Positions 34,063 through 45,477 of a stretch of DNA of 64,000 bases are shown here, in pieces. The stretch comes from Alloascoidea africana (taxonomy: Eukaryota > Ascomycota > Alloascoideomycetes > Alloascoideales > Alloascoideaceae). Position 1 is the first letter of the stretch. Each line of letters starts with the position of its first letter. The stretch lies in NCBI GenBank assembly GCA_030581615.1, contig JAKTTT010000078.1, positions 23,138-87,137 of the forward strand. Reading direction: 5' to 3'. A model generated the notes under the pieces. The model was not told the DNA's origin. It did not search any database and saw nothing but the letters and a program-made list of their open reading frames with translations. A program made the position numbers and the translations under genes.

Positions 34063-37000
34063 TATTTTGTCCCAAACGATATTGTAACACTTCTTCCTAG
34101 CCATACCAGATAATAAGCCGAGGGCGATGAGATCAGTACAAAAGGGTATGCGTATATCTCCGATAATAACGGTCTGTGCTAATATGCCATCCGCCCTTTG
34201 CAGTATCAATGCTTATGAGTAGATAAGTGTGATAGTACCATTCTTTTCCAATATTAATACAACCTCGTTTGAACAATTGATTATACAGTTAGAGTAATCG
34301 ATTTCAAAAAATGCCTCCACTCGTGTAAAAACTGGTCATGTATTTCACCTACCATTGTGGGTTCATCAGTAGTTGCGGATATACTACTGAGACAATACCC
34401 GAACTCTTACCATTGTAACCCTTCCACAATGACTGATGGAGAAATACCTTTTCCCAACTCAGTAAAAGTAAGATTTCCCGCTTGTACTTTTTAACATGCT
34501 TTCCGTCTACAACATGAGCAACTAGACTATCGAGTTTCTTAAATTCAAACAATTGGCCAAAGAGCACTGATTTCAGGTTTCAAACTTCTAAAAATGAGAG
34601 TGTGACACGTGCTTTACAGCCTTGAAGTTAGTTTAAGATTAATATGCTCTGTTATACGTTAGGACGGTTATTAAGTGAGAATTCCACGGTTTTAAGACTT
34701 CATGTTCCTGCATTTGACTGGCTAAAAGATAAGAAATATACATGTCTGTTTTCTCGGTCATTTCGTTTTTCAGGCATCCCAGTAACAACACCCATATCAA
34801 GGTTCAACTTACTTACTCTGAGATCAGGGTTAACATGAAATGAACATCGTTGGAATTAGATAATTGGCGTCATATTTTACCTGTTTAGAAGCAAGAAAAG
34901 AAAATAGAGTGTGTTATTAACAGCTCAAGGTTCTGGGTGAGCACTTATTGGAACTACTTGTGAATGGTCCCGTCTTCATGGCATATTCAGTACAGCTCTG
35001 ATGCTATGACGTAGGAGCCGATCACATCTCAGAAGTTTTAAGAACTCTAGGCATAAGCTCTAAACCAGTTTCAAACTATATCAGATGGGTATTATCAAGT
35101 TTTTCTGAGGAGTTTTTGGAGGAAGAGGAAGACTTTATATATATTAAGAATTTTTGCCCATGAGATGTAGCACGCTAACAATCGATCTAGTAGTTTTTGA
35201 GTTGGCCATGTAAAGTAACTGTAAAAGATTTACGATCAATTACATAATACCTCTTTTGATGCCCTGCAGATCACTATCGCATTTTTCATGCTTGTTAAGA
35301 GAAGATAAAAAGTCTACAATGTCCTTCCAAAAACATTGTAACTATAAAACCGCTTCAAGGCTTTAACTAGTCTATATGTTCAAATTTAATGTTTGAGAAT
35401 AGCCGATTGAAGAACAATCTGGCTTTTAAGCTCATGCCTATACGGAGACATAGAATCTCGTATAACCGCAATAAGCATAAATGCTTAAAGTAACCAGAGA
35501 AAGGTCACTCAAAGCCAAAGTACGCCTGGTCTCATTCCTCCTTCAAAAGCTGAAAGCTTATCCAGTTATATAGCTGTAGCTCGGGAATTATGAGTGGAAT
35601 AGAAGATAAAACATATAAAAGGATCTTACTTACCAACGAACTAGTAATTGGTATTACTTGATCTACACTTGCCAATCCTTTTCCTGTGTTCAAGTAATAA
35701 GTAGTTTTCCCTAGAGAAACAATTAGATTATCTTTGTAAGTTTGAAAGCATCCTACTGACATTTATCGGTAATGTTTTTTTTTTCTTTTTTTTTGAGTCG
35801 CTTTGGACAATATACACAAATTTCAGAACTAGATCGCATGCACTATGTGAATCTTTATAGCTGGTTTTGTTTACACACAGTCCGACTCACATCAACCTAA
35901 ACACAATCAACGTACATAGCATACAGGAACAATATGGATAAATATAAATTATTTCCGCTTATTTCCCTGATTTTGAATTATTTCAATAACCCAACTCTTT
36001 GACTCAACGTCTGCAAGTGAGATTCAATGGACCCAGTTAGACTTGATTTCTAAGCAGTTTTTGGTGATATATTTCCCAAACTGCCCCCGGTATAAATCTC
36101 ATGACAACTACATGGCTGGTTTAACACGCAACTTTTGATTGAAGTGTGCAAATTCACCGCGTTTGGAATAATCAATTTAAAATTCCCGAAATAACTCCAG
36201 TTGCCATGTGCTTTGTATGGTGTTTCGGAAATAAGGAGACCACCTCTGCCAATTGTGAGGTAAGAGACTAGATCTATTTTCTCGGAACATTGGAATCCTT
36301 GTACATTGTCTTCCCTCAGTCTCCCATGTTTTCTTCATTAGGCAGAGTTTCCAATCAAATCTAGTGATAATTCCAAGCACACGTTCCTCTTTACTTTTTC
36401 TTTTCTTTCTATTTGGAGACAATAATGAGTACATCTAATCGAGAAAATCTCATCCATCCATCTGCACGTCAATCCTAGTCATTTTAATGACTGAGATAGC
36501 TATACCAATAACAAATAGTTGAACTAGGAGAACAGAAGCATTTTTAACATATCACTTCAACAGCCAGCCTTGTATTCCAAGAGCATGTTTGGGTCAGAAA
36601 CGTTGAGTTTCAGAATTGCGGGCTAATCAACAATTGAACAGTAGTTGCTGGAAAAGGATCTTTTACGGAGTTTGGAAGCCATCAATAGCACAACTATTCC
36701 GATTGAATCCAAATATTACACAGTAGCAAAAAAAAAAACACATCTCCTGTTTCTAAAACAATGGTTTGTTATTGGTACAAAATCCGACAGTTAATAGGCT
36801 TATGTGTTCACTAAAATCGAGATAAAACACGTGTTGGAAAATGTAGATTGATGAAATGGCCATTCATAAATGAGAAAAAGATATCCTATCAGAGCAAATG
36901 TATATTGAGACTTTGAATCGATAATTTGAACAATTATTCAATTGTGGGGAGATTTTGCCTATGGCATTGTTTTCTGATTTTAAAACTAACCAAAATGTTA

Positions 37001-38811
37001 TTAACAACCTCTGTATTTATCTCTAAAGTCTTATTACGCTTTTGGTTTTACTTCTTGTTGACTATAAGCGTTAGAGATTTTTCGGTTTCTGCAGCTGTGC
37101 TTTTCCATTTTTTGTTCTTGCATTCATGAGAGATGCCCTTTGTTAAAATAGTAGTATCTATCTCACTTCTGATCGTGTACTTCGTTGATATTTTTCACTA
37201 TATTTAAGTCCATCAGTTCAGGGTTTTGATGATTCTCTGATAAATGGTATCGCATTCCTGTTCCTGTTCTGGGTGGTACCTCGTAATCTAACGTGTGAAC
37301 TTACTCTTCAGTCTCACGCATATTATGTGTACAGATCCTGATATTGAGAATATTTTGTATCAAAACTGAGGTCACCAACATCTTGGTAATCCATAGACAA
37401 AGTGGACATTGAAGTGGATGGGAGGGCGTTGTATTGATTACTAGAGAACTCAATGTATGCCGTTACCGTTTGTCTCAGATAGCTCCTCACATTTTTTCTA
37501 AAGGACCAAGATGGCTATCAAGATGAAATCTGTCTTTGAAGGGAGCTATAAGCAACCTTTCCTTGATCTCATCAAGCCAATAAGCTGTTGCTGTAGAATG
37601 CCAATCTCAGGAAATTCTCTCTGCAAGAGTTATTATTTGAAAGGTTTCGAAAGGCTACTCTACTCGACTTGTTATTATCAGTTACTAGCCGCTTAGTCTT
37701 TATGCTTTTCTGTGAACCAAGTTGTACATGATTGAAATTCATCGCGATCCCTTTCTGGATCTCAATTCTATGATTGAACTCTTTGTTTCTTGGGTCATAG
37801 TTTTTGATCACTCGTTTTTGTAAGAAATCATTTTTTGCTGTGCCCTTGATGAGCACCTTTTTTAGATATTCAACTCTGTCTTTCCACTGTTCGAATCTTC
37901 ACAATTATTCCGACCCTTACCTAGTTACCAATATTAAAGGAAGGTTTTTGGAAAGTTGCACGTAAGAGTTTCAAGAGTCATTCACTAAAAAGATTAATAA
38001 TTCAAAGGATAGTTTTTCTGACCCTAATCAGATTGTGAGATGACAGATTTAGGGACTTCTAAGAAACTTACTCCGTTCGACGTAACTTCAACCCGAGATG
38101 AACACTAGCTGGCACCTCGATACTCCAATGAAATAGACATGCGCATAGCTTCTTATGAAATTGTTTTAAAATATCCTTTCTCGTATCTTCAAGTGGGGAA
38201 AAGATCCCAAGCGCCGTACAGGAAGATCTATGATGCCTTCACTTTCCAAAATTTCAGCCTACCCCCCATAATCAGCCAGAATGCCAATCGTACTTTTAAT
38301 TGCTAACAAAAACATGAGCTGCCGTGCTTAACTAGAGATTTATGTTTTTTAAATTGTGTGATCAAAGATAACAGTTACCAGATTGAGGCTTGTATCGGGG
38401 CAACCCGGTGAACCCCAACTTTCCATTAAAATATGCATGATTGCATGATTATCCGTCTTAGCAATCCTCAATGTATGTTTTCTTAAAATCTGTCAAAGGG
38501 TAGAAAGAAACGGTTTTTACCATTTTTTAAATTTTGCAGAAAAGTTCAAAACGCTGTGTCTCATTGCATGATTGGTGCAACAAACTTGAATCGAGAATTT
38601 GGCAGATATCTCAGAAGAATGGATAAGGGTTGCCCTGCATTATGGGCGAGGATGGAAGTGCACTCCACTCTGTATCCCCCACACATATTATTTCCTTACT
38701 CTTAACTTCCAGCCGAACTTATTTCATTCTGAAAATGTCTACATGTTTATAATCACCCAGTGTGAACTTGATATTTGTTTTCCAAATTGTACCAGCTTTT
38801 GAATAAGAAAA

Positions 38812-40413
38812 ATGAAGCACAGATCTCAGAAGAACTCAGAGGAGAAGCCTGCTACTGCCCATGTTGACATGGCACAAGCTGAAAACGACTCTTCAGCACA
38901 AGAGGGGAATGAAGATATTGACATTAAGGATATGGAAAGAAACAGCATTAATCTTTCCAGAGTGGATAAGGATGTTCTTAACTATGCCTCTGAGGTTGCT
39001 GTCGAAATAGATGAGGCAGAGGACAAGAGATTGAAAAAACTCATCGACAAACGAATTCTCAGTATTATGGTTGTAACATACTTTTTGCAAGCCTTGGATA
39101 AGGGAACCATTTCGTTCGCTTCGATTATGGGGATTAGAGAAGAGCTAAAACTAGAAGGACAGGATTATTCTTGGCTAACAACCTGTATCTATATTGCCAT
39201 CTTGGTATGGGAATTGCCAAATAATCTGATAATCCAAAAGGTTCTGGTTGCAAAGTATTTGGCTATCAATATCATTTTATGGGGAGCTGTTCTAGCGCTT
39301 CATGCAGCAGCTACAAACTTTGTCACTATTTTAATCTGCCGGATTTTTCTCGGTCTGTTTGAAAGTTGTTGCCAGCCAATATTTGTTCTTCTAAGTGCGA
39401 CATGGTACAAAAGAGAAGAACAAGCTGCCACGGTATCTCTTTGGTACGCGATGAATGGTCTTATCCAAATAGTAGGAGGTGTCCTTGCCTATTGTTTCAC
39501 CCTTATCCAGAACCAGCCGTTGTACAATTGGCAGATTCTATTTCTCGTCTATGGGGTGATTTCTGTCGCATGGGGCTTCTTTGTACTCTGGTTTATGCCC
39601 GATTCTCCAATGAGAGCAAAATGCTGGTCAGATAGAGATAAAAAGCTAATGGTTGAGAGAGTCCGATCAAATCAAACAGGCTTGCAAAATCGGAATTTCC
39701 GAAAAGACCATGTCTACGAAGCTTTACTGGATCCTCAAGTTTGGGTTTACAGTCTGATACAATTTTTTGCCGCAATACCCTCTGGTGGTCTTGGAGCCTT
39801 TGTGAATATCATTATCAATTCTATGGGATTTACCGTTCTACAAACCCAGCTATTGGCAATGGTGTTGGGTGCTCACATTATTCTTTGTCTATTTGGATCT
39901 ACATGGCTGGCAAAGAAGACGAACCAAAACATTTTGGTGATGCTGGGGTTTATGGTTCCTTCTATTATTGGGTGCTCTGTGTTTTTGGCCGTGGAGTACG
40001 ATTATACAGTAAAAACACAGGCAGGGCTCCTTTTCTCTTATTACATTTGTCTTTCTTACTGGGGTACAACAACTCTGGATGTGTCTCTCCTGTCGCGTAA
40101 TGTAGGCGGTCAGACCAAAAGATCTATTGCGACAGCTTTGAACTTTGTGCTCTGGGCTTCTGGTAATGCTGTTGGCCCCCAGGTCTTTTTAGCAAATGAT
40201 GCACCAAGATATAGAAAAGCATTCATCACGCACATGGTTTGCTATATTGCAATCATTTCTCTATTGGTTTACTTGAGGTGGTATCTCAAGAGCAGGAACG
40301 ATAAGAAACAACAAAAGATTGACAATGGAGAGGAGGTTGAGGATCTCAATCTTGAGCATGCGTTTGAGGATAAAACAGACAAACAAAACATTTCTTTCAG
40401 GTACATTTACTAA
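38812..40413 (+). CDS. MFS transporter, anion:cation symporter (Dal5/allantoate permease) family
   Basis: 533 residues, intronless, ATG at 38812. A polar N-terminus of about 80 residues precedes a 12-span MFS core. Family signs are DKRILSIMVVTYFLQALDKG in TM1, the TM4 region GLFESCCQPIFVLLSATWYK, and a loop MPDSPMRAKCWSDRDKK, which matches the PDSP..A.WLT..E/D motif of Dal5, Tna1 and fungal carboxylate permeases. These proton symporters carry organic anions such as allantoate, nicotinate or sugar acids. It converges on a GH105 hydrolase gene 454 bp away. That enzyme lacks a signal peptide, so this carrier is a good candidate to import its uronate-containing substrate. The pairing is inference, and paralogues of this family vary widely in substrate. 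Confidence 0.88.
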   Translation: MKHRSQKNSEEKPATAHVDMAQAENDSSAQEGNEDIDIKDMERNSINLSRVDKDVLNYASEVAVEIDEAEDKRLKKLIDKRILSIMVVTYFLQALDKGTISFASIMGIREELKLEGQDYSWLTTCIYIAILVWELPNNLIIQKVLVAKYLAINIILWGAVLALHAAATNFVTILICRIFLGLFESCCQPIFVLLSATWYKREEQAATVSLWYAMNGLIQIVGGVLAYCFTLIQNQPLYNWQILFLVYGVISVAWGFFVLWFMPDSPMRAKCWSDRDKKLMVERVRSNQTGLQNRNFRKDHVYEALLDPQVWVYSLIQFFAAIPSGGLGAFVNIIINSMGFTVLQTQLLAMVLGAHIILCLFGSTWLAKKTNQNILVMLGFMVPSIIGCSVFLAVEYDYTVKTQAGLLFSYYICLSYWGTTTLDVSLLSRNVGGQTKRSIATALNFVLWASGNAVGPQVFLANDAPRYRKAFITHMVCYIAIISLLVYLRWYLKSRNDKKQQKIDNGEEVEDLNLEHAFEDKTDKQNISFRYIY

Positions 40414-40867
40414 GTAGACCATATTTAACGCGAGTTTTAACTAAGTTATTCTTTTATATTCTTTAAAATATTCATGTTTATTTGTTGAGACATAGTCTAT
40501 TCTTCCAAACAAGAAGCCTTCATCGTGGCATCAATTCAAGCACGAACAGAAAGCTCAGTTGGATTTTTCAAGGCGTGAAGTATCGGACATAATTAAAATA
40601 AGCGTATCATGGGTGAAATGCTATCGGGCCGTATCACCGAGCGGGCCTCTTCCTTGTGCCCTTTGACACTCAATACGTATTGAAGCCTCATTTGATAGTA
40701 AGCGAAAGATTGGACTCAGTTACCTTAGCTGACACGGTTCCAGAGGAGGTTGGGTTACCTAGAGAAGCTGGCCGTTCACACAGCACTTTTGCTAGATCTT
40801 TTGAGCAAAAAGAAAATTTCGGTAGATAGATTTTAGATTCTTGAATAATTTATATGTTTTATACCGT
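40414..40867. other. Convergent 3' flanks of transporter and GH105 gene
   Basis: About 450 bp between two stop codons, AT-rich at both ends with a slightly GC-richer centre. No gene or RNA is recognised. Confidence 0.45.
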
Positions 40868-41998
40868 CTACATAAACACATGGAGATACTCTGTCAAAGC
40901 CATAATTGCCATAGCTTGGCCATAAGGCATAGGGGTGATCGGAATGTCCTTATAAAACTGAATTGAATGGCCCATAGGAGTCCCAAAAGAAGTTCTTTCC
41001 AAGTCCCCAGTTTTATCGTTTATGTTTGATAACACCCCTTTAATTGCTTTAAAGGCACAAGACTTGAACTCCGAAGAAAGATACCTTTTTCTGATTCCTT
41101 TCAGGATACCATATGCAAACCCGGCAGTTGCAGAAGATTCAAGATAGCTTGTTGGATCGTCAAGTACCGTGTGCCAAAGACCAGAATCTGGGTCCTGAAG
41201 CTTGGCAAGGGCAGATACCTGGGAGTTCAGAACTTCCTCTAATGTTTTTCTAAAGTAAGAACTCGATGGTAACCCCAATAGCTCAATCACATCAGGAATG
41301 CATATTGTGAGCCAGCTATTCCCTCTGGCCCAATGCGCGTTTGCAAAATTGTGTCCTTCTAATTCAGAGCCATTTTCATTAAATTGCCATCCGTGATAGA
41401 AAAGGCCTGTTTTTGAATCGAAAAGATATCTCAAGTGAATCAATATCTGGTGTTTAGATTCTTCTATGTATTCATCCTTGTTCAGCAATTGTCCGATCTT
41501 CAACATTGGCATCACACTCATCATGAGAGTGTCATCCCAGAGTTGCTGGTTATTGTCTTCAAGATAGGTCATGTGTTGAAACCCGTTGTATTTTGTTCGT
41601 GGTAAATCATGGTATACCCAATCTGCCCAAGATTCCAAATGGGGCATACTCCAAGTTTTGTACTTGGAGGGGTAAAGCTCAACCATGTTTGCCAAAGTCA
41701 AAAACACTGCCATGGTATTGATATTTTTTGTGGTCCCCAGGGAAAGCTGGGCTCTAAACCAACGATCAATTATGTCAAGTGCGCGCTTATCGTCTGTAAG
41801 AAGATGGTACTGCCAGATGCCATAAAGGCCAATTCCATGCGTCCATTCCCACCCTTTATCCCATCCTTTGGTGTCTATGATCCTTCCATCGGCTAGCTCT
41901 AAAAGAAACTCGCCTGAATCATCATTTATGGAAATTAGAGAAGATATCAACTTCTCAATTGCCTGGATTGTAACTGGCTTGGTTATCTCAATTGACAT
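40868..41998 (-). CDS. GH105 unsaturated rhamnogalacturonyl/glucuronyl hydrolase
   Basis: 376 residues from ATG 41998; nine further codons are open only with a TTG start. GH105 (YteR/YesR type, an alpha/alpha barrel) removes the 4,5-unsaturated uronic acid that pectin lyases leave at oligosaccharide ends. The fold is supported by GWEWTHGIGLYGIWQYH, by QQLWDDTLMMSVMP (the aspartate pair near 153 is where the catalytic Asp of YteR lies), by HWARGNSWLTICIPDVIELL, and by ATAGFAYGILKGI. There is no signal peptide or membrane segment, so the enzyme acts in the cytosol and needs imported substrate, consistent with the neighbouring MFS carrier. The gene is uncommon in yeasts. Its base composition looks like that of its neighbours, so transfer cannot be judged by eye. 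Confidence 0.88.
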   Translation of the reverse strand: MSIEITKPVTIQAIEKLISSLISINDDSGEFLLELADGRIIDTKGWDKGWEWTHGIGLYGIWQYHLLTDDKRALDIIDRWFRAQLSLGTTKNINTMAVFLTLANMVELYPSKYKTWSMPHLESWADWVYHDLPRTKYNGFQHMTYLEDNNQQLWDDTLMMSVMPMLKIGQLLNKDEYIEESKHQILIHLRYLFDSKTGLFYHGWQFNENGSELEGHNFANAHWARGNSWLTICIPDVIELLGLPSSSYFRKTLEEVLNSQVSALAKLQDPDSGLWHTVLDDPTSYLESSATAGFAYGILKGIRKRYLSSEFKSCAFKAIKGVLSNINDKTGDLERTSFGTPMGHSIQFYKDIPITPMPYGQAMAIMALTEYLHVFM

Positions 41999-42592
41999 TT
42001 CACAAACAGAAAAAGGGGAAAGCAACAGAACAGATTGCAGGCAGGGAGAAGAAATCTGCTACCTAATAAATACATTTCTCCCCATGGGCGTTTTTGGTGA
42101 TAATCTCTTTCGCGTAAAACTTGACCCGAAAATCCATTTGAAGCCATAAACGTATAAGCAAACACACTCCTGCGTTGTTCCTTGAGATGACCTCGGAATT
42201 TTACCTTCGACATGTGGGGGCACTAATACATGAACGTTTTATAACTGGAGTATTGCATATCAGGTTACCCCATAGAACATGTGAACCCACATCGCTTGAA
42301 TCTGGATTCTAGTTCTCTTGGTTGTGGCACAGTCTTACAAATAAGCCGAGGAGGTAAAAGGACAGCGCCAAAACAGTGCTTGAAATTAGAAAATAAATTG
42401 ATGTAGTAGATACAATATGAAGCAATTAATATATAGACACTTTTTTTTATGACATAACAAAAATTGCTAAATTTTAAATATAGATAGAGCTTCAGGAAGA
42501 GACAGATTAAGCAAAATGATGACAAAATCAGCATAGCTACGTAAATTGCTCATCCCAAAGAATAGTAGTGTTCAATATAAGCCTAATTGTAG
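41999..42592. promoter_or_regulatory. GH105 upstream region / CDS1 3' flank
   Basis: About 590 bp between the CDS1 stop and the GH105 start, both genes on the minus strand. It should hold the GH105 promoter. A/T runs are present; no specific activator site is recognised. Confidence 0.4.
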
Positions 42593-43969
42593 TCAGTTAA
42601 AACAATCGGTGACATTTCCTGAGGCGGCAGTAATGTTCTGACTGCTCAAGTAGTCGTTCAGTTTTTGCATCAAAGCCACTTGATCCTCAACGCTCAAATT
42701 CAAAATCACCGTTTGTAATAGGCTGCTTACTGATGTATTTCGGCTAGGGGCAACAAATGTCTCGTAGTATAAATAAGAAAAAGACCCCATAATGAATTGG
42801 CAATCCATTCGATCAGTAATCCCACCGTGCCCAGGAATAGTATCTCCAAAATCTTTCACCTTGAATGCTCTCTTTAGGCCTGAAGCAAAGAACCCACCAA
42901 AGGGAGCAATCAGAGACGCAAATGTAGCCAGGATTATCACATGTAAATGGATAGGGGTAAAATAGACTGTTCTCTGACCGAGAATATATTCAGCAGTTTC
43001 AGAGAGTGTGAACTCTTGAGGTATAAAAACAGAATTGGGAACACAGTCTATTCCAGAAAAGACAGAAGACCTCAAAAAGACGCCTTCATCTGGAATTGGA
43101 CATGTTAGATACCTGAATCTGGCAAGCGCCATACTCAGAACTACAGCTGTCATCATCGTGCAAATCCAGCCCCCGATAAATCCTTCAACTGTTTTCTTAG
43201 GAGATATTGAAATAAGTTGGGTTTTTCCAATAGTTATTCCACAAAGGTATGCAAAAATGTCATTTGAAATGACAAGGCCAGCTGGAACGAAGAACCAAAA
43301 GAGACCATTAAACACATTGGAGACGATTGCATGAGCTTGAAAAACAACGAAGATGATAGTCATATGAGTCGTACAAAACTGGGTGAACTGAAACCTATAG
43401 TGTCCTTTTTTGAGAGATGCAACGAAAAGAACAAATCCGAAAATGTACAAGCAGTAACAGTTGAATCTGTGATGGGTTGCTAGATATATCAAAGCTCTGT
43501 GTACCAGTATGGTGGGCTTTAGGTTCAGGTAGTAAATGATCCCTTGGCCATCCAAAAAGTACATTGCTGTGACGAAAAAGTACCAGTTTAAAAACCGAGT
43601 GAGAGGTAATTCCAATTTTCGAGCAGGCGTTGTAACCAAGTTTGTGACCTCTTTAAAGACCAGTGTTTGAAGGATCAAAATTAAAGTAATGCTCCAGATA
43701 TGTCCAGCCAATAAAATCACAAAGAAACCAATAATCATCACCAGCGTCCATATTGTTCTTGTTATAAACGTTTGCTTCTTTTTTTCGCTCTCACTTTCCT
43801 TGCCAACTTTGGTTGGCTCGGTGGCAAGCTTTTCTGTGGCTGGAGCAATTGTTTTCGTTTTCTTTTCTCCACTTGTGTTGGATTCTGCCAGTGAGCGTGA
43901 CGATGACGAATCCCGCTGCTGCTTCCGTTGGTTTCGCGATTGTGATCGCCTGTGTCCTTTTGTAGCCAT
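42593..43969 (-). CDS. CDS1: Phosphatidate cytidylyltransferase (CDP-diacylglycerol synthase)
   Basis: 458 residues, intronless, ATG at 43969. The enzyme makes CDP-DAG from phosphatidic acid and CTP in the ER, feeding PI, PS and cardiolipin synthesis. A basic, Ser-rich cytosolic N-terminus of about 75 residues precedes multiple membrane segments. These include TIWTLVMIIGFFVILLAGHI, and SNDIFAYLCGITIGKTQLI carries the central Asp motif. The family signature KDFGDTIPGHGGITDRMD is intact near residues 375-395. Length matches yeast Cds1 (457). It is followed on the same strand by the GH105 gene, with no sign of co-regulation. Confidence 0.95.
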   Translation of the reverse strand: MATKGHRRSQSRNQRKQQRDSSSSRSLAESNTSGEKKTKTIAPATEKLATEPTKVGKESESEKKKQTFITRTIWTLVMIIGFFVILLAGHIWSITLILILQTLVFKEVTNLVTTPARKLELPLTRFLNWYFFVTAMYFLDGQGIIYYLNLKPTILVHRALIYLATHHRFNCYCLYIFGFVLFVASLKKGHYRFQFTQFCTTHMTIIFVVFQAHAIVSNVFNGLFWFFVPAGLVISNDIFAYLCGITIGKTQLISISPKKTVEGFIGGWICTMMTAVVLSMALARFRYLTCPIPDEGVFLRSSVFSGIDCVPNSVFIPQEFTLSETAEYILGQRTVYFTPIHLHVIILATFASLIAPFGGFFASGLKRAFKVKDFGDTIPGHGGITDRMDCQFIMGSFSYLYYETFVAPSRNTSVSSLLQTVILNLSVEDQVALMQKLNDYLSSQNITAASGNVTDCFN

Positions 43970-44436
43970 ATTGGACAGGAATGTGGGAGAGGAATGCTAA
44001 AACCCTTAAATGAGGTTTGGCGATGGGCGTGGTTGAAATTTGGTGTTGAGGTCAATGAGTTCATGCTCAACAAAAGCGCAAGCTGACATATGACAGCCCG
44101 CACTCTCCGAACATCCGTACACATATTCGCCTAGCCTTGAATACCACAATGTGAGACCAAGGACATCAAACTAGTTCTAGCTAGACTACAGATTTGAAAA
44201 GCATGAAATACCATTTGTTGGCATGAGAATCTACTTTCAATGATCTTGGAGAATAGATACTGGGGAAATGTTCCACAATGGTGAATCAGCGTTTATTATT
44301 AAATGTACAAGAGTGATTTTCATAGTTCTACCTATGCCTTAGTCTATGATGGGATCTCTTCATCAAACCAACAATTCTGAGAACAATGTTGTTGTCACTT
44401 TTATCTCTCTTTTCATGATCAATAATAAACTTGAAC
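43970..44436. promoter_or_regulatory. CDS1 upstream region / RPL37 3' flank
   Basis: About 470 bp between the RPL37 stop and the CDS1 start. AT-rich; nothing specific recognised. Confidence 0.4.
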
Positions 44437-45064
44437 TTAGGCAGTGGTCTTGGGCTTGGCGACTCCAGTCTGGAATCCGTTCTTGAATTTTCTGTCGACT
44501 GTCTTCAGGTATCTCATTCTACCAGTACCAGTGGTCTTTCTTCTTTTAGCTTTGACTGACCAGTTGAAACTTCTGATCTTTGCAGATGGGTAACCACAAG
44601 CAGCGCAGACTTTCGTTTGTGTGTTGAAAGACCGACGGCCACATCTGAGACAGAGTGTGTGAGACTTGTTGTGGCGTTTACCAAAACTAGATGTACCCTC
44701 TAGGAGAAAAAAGATGTTAGTTCAATGTCCATATATTTCAATGTTCTCTATTGCGACAAGAAAGCGAGTTTTCATTCATGTTGTACAATGTCGAGTTTAG
44801 TGCGTGCCGGAAAATCGTGAGATCAAGCTCGATGATCAGAACATTAACAGTCATTCAATTCATTATTTTCATGGATTGGCACCGATTTGGTGAACATATC
44901 CTGGACCACTGCTTCAGCTTTCTGGAGCGCAGCTTCTCGAAATCTGTCTTGGGAATAAAACGCACAAAGTCGTGCGGTCGAAAAGTCGTATAGTCGCTCG
45001 TCTCTCTTATCGCAATACTTCCAGAACTTTCATCATAAAATTGGGCATTGCACATACTAGTCAT
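44437..45064 (-). CDS. RPL37: 60S ribosomal protein eL37
   Basis: Two exons, 45064-45058 (only 7 nt, ATGACTA) and 44699-44437, give 89 residues; yeast Rpl37 has 88. The 358-nt intron has a GTATGT donor and CCTAG acceptor and splits codon 3. The protein begins [19 protein letters not shown] and carries the C2-C2 zinc-finger pair (CLRCGRR and CAACGYP) of eL37, which contacts 28S and 5.8S rRNA. A long intron very near the start is typical of yeast ribosomal protein genes. The gene is divergent from LCD1. A short minus-strand frame across the intron is a by-product. Confidence 0.94.
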
Positions 45065-45477
45065 TTCGTCGTATTACTTGATGGCTCTTTTACCAACAAC
45101 TGAAAATGTGAGGCTTACTGGTAAAGGTTGGAATCGCTTCTGCGTACATGTCAGCATGTTCCTGATTTTACCCAACACAGACGGTTATTGTTTCAGGGCA
45201 AGGCCCTACGCGACACCACGTGATGTTATCAGAAAACATATTATTTCTACTTCATCAATGATTTCACACCTTCTCAGAGACTTTTGAAAATGATTCTATT
45301 TAGCAATTTCACTTCTGTGAATAGCTGGAAGCGCCTCATGGTTTGGCTCATTTTTGGCGGCTACTTTTAACTCATTTCTTTCCTCCATCCACCCACTTTC
45401 AACGGAGTTGAACTCTAAACATGTGAGGTTGATGAATTGACCAATACATCCATGAGGGAACGAACAATAGGTGCAAT
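45065..45477. promoter_or_regulatory. Divergent promoter RPL37 / LCD1
   Basis: About 410 bp. A CACGTG (45217-45222, reading ATCACGTGG on the other strand) lies about 155 bp upstream of the RPL37 ATG. A GCCCTA (about 45203-45208) lies close beside it. Cbf1 and Tbf1 recognise such motifs at ribosomal protein promoters in several non-Saccharomyces yeasts; the assignment here is inferred. Confidence 0.4.

Larger units (their letters stand above)
32705..38811. other. 6-kb gene-poor interval between regulator and transporter
   Basis: Apart from one weak 103-codon frame (33751-34062) I see no gene. The DNA is AT-rich with many T/A runs and short frames only. The last part before 38812 must hold the transporter promoter. 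Confidence 0.45.
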
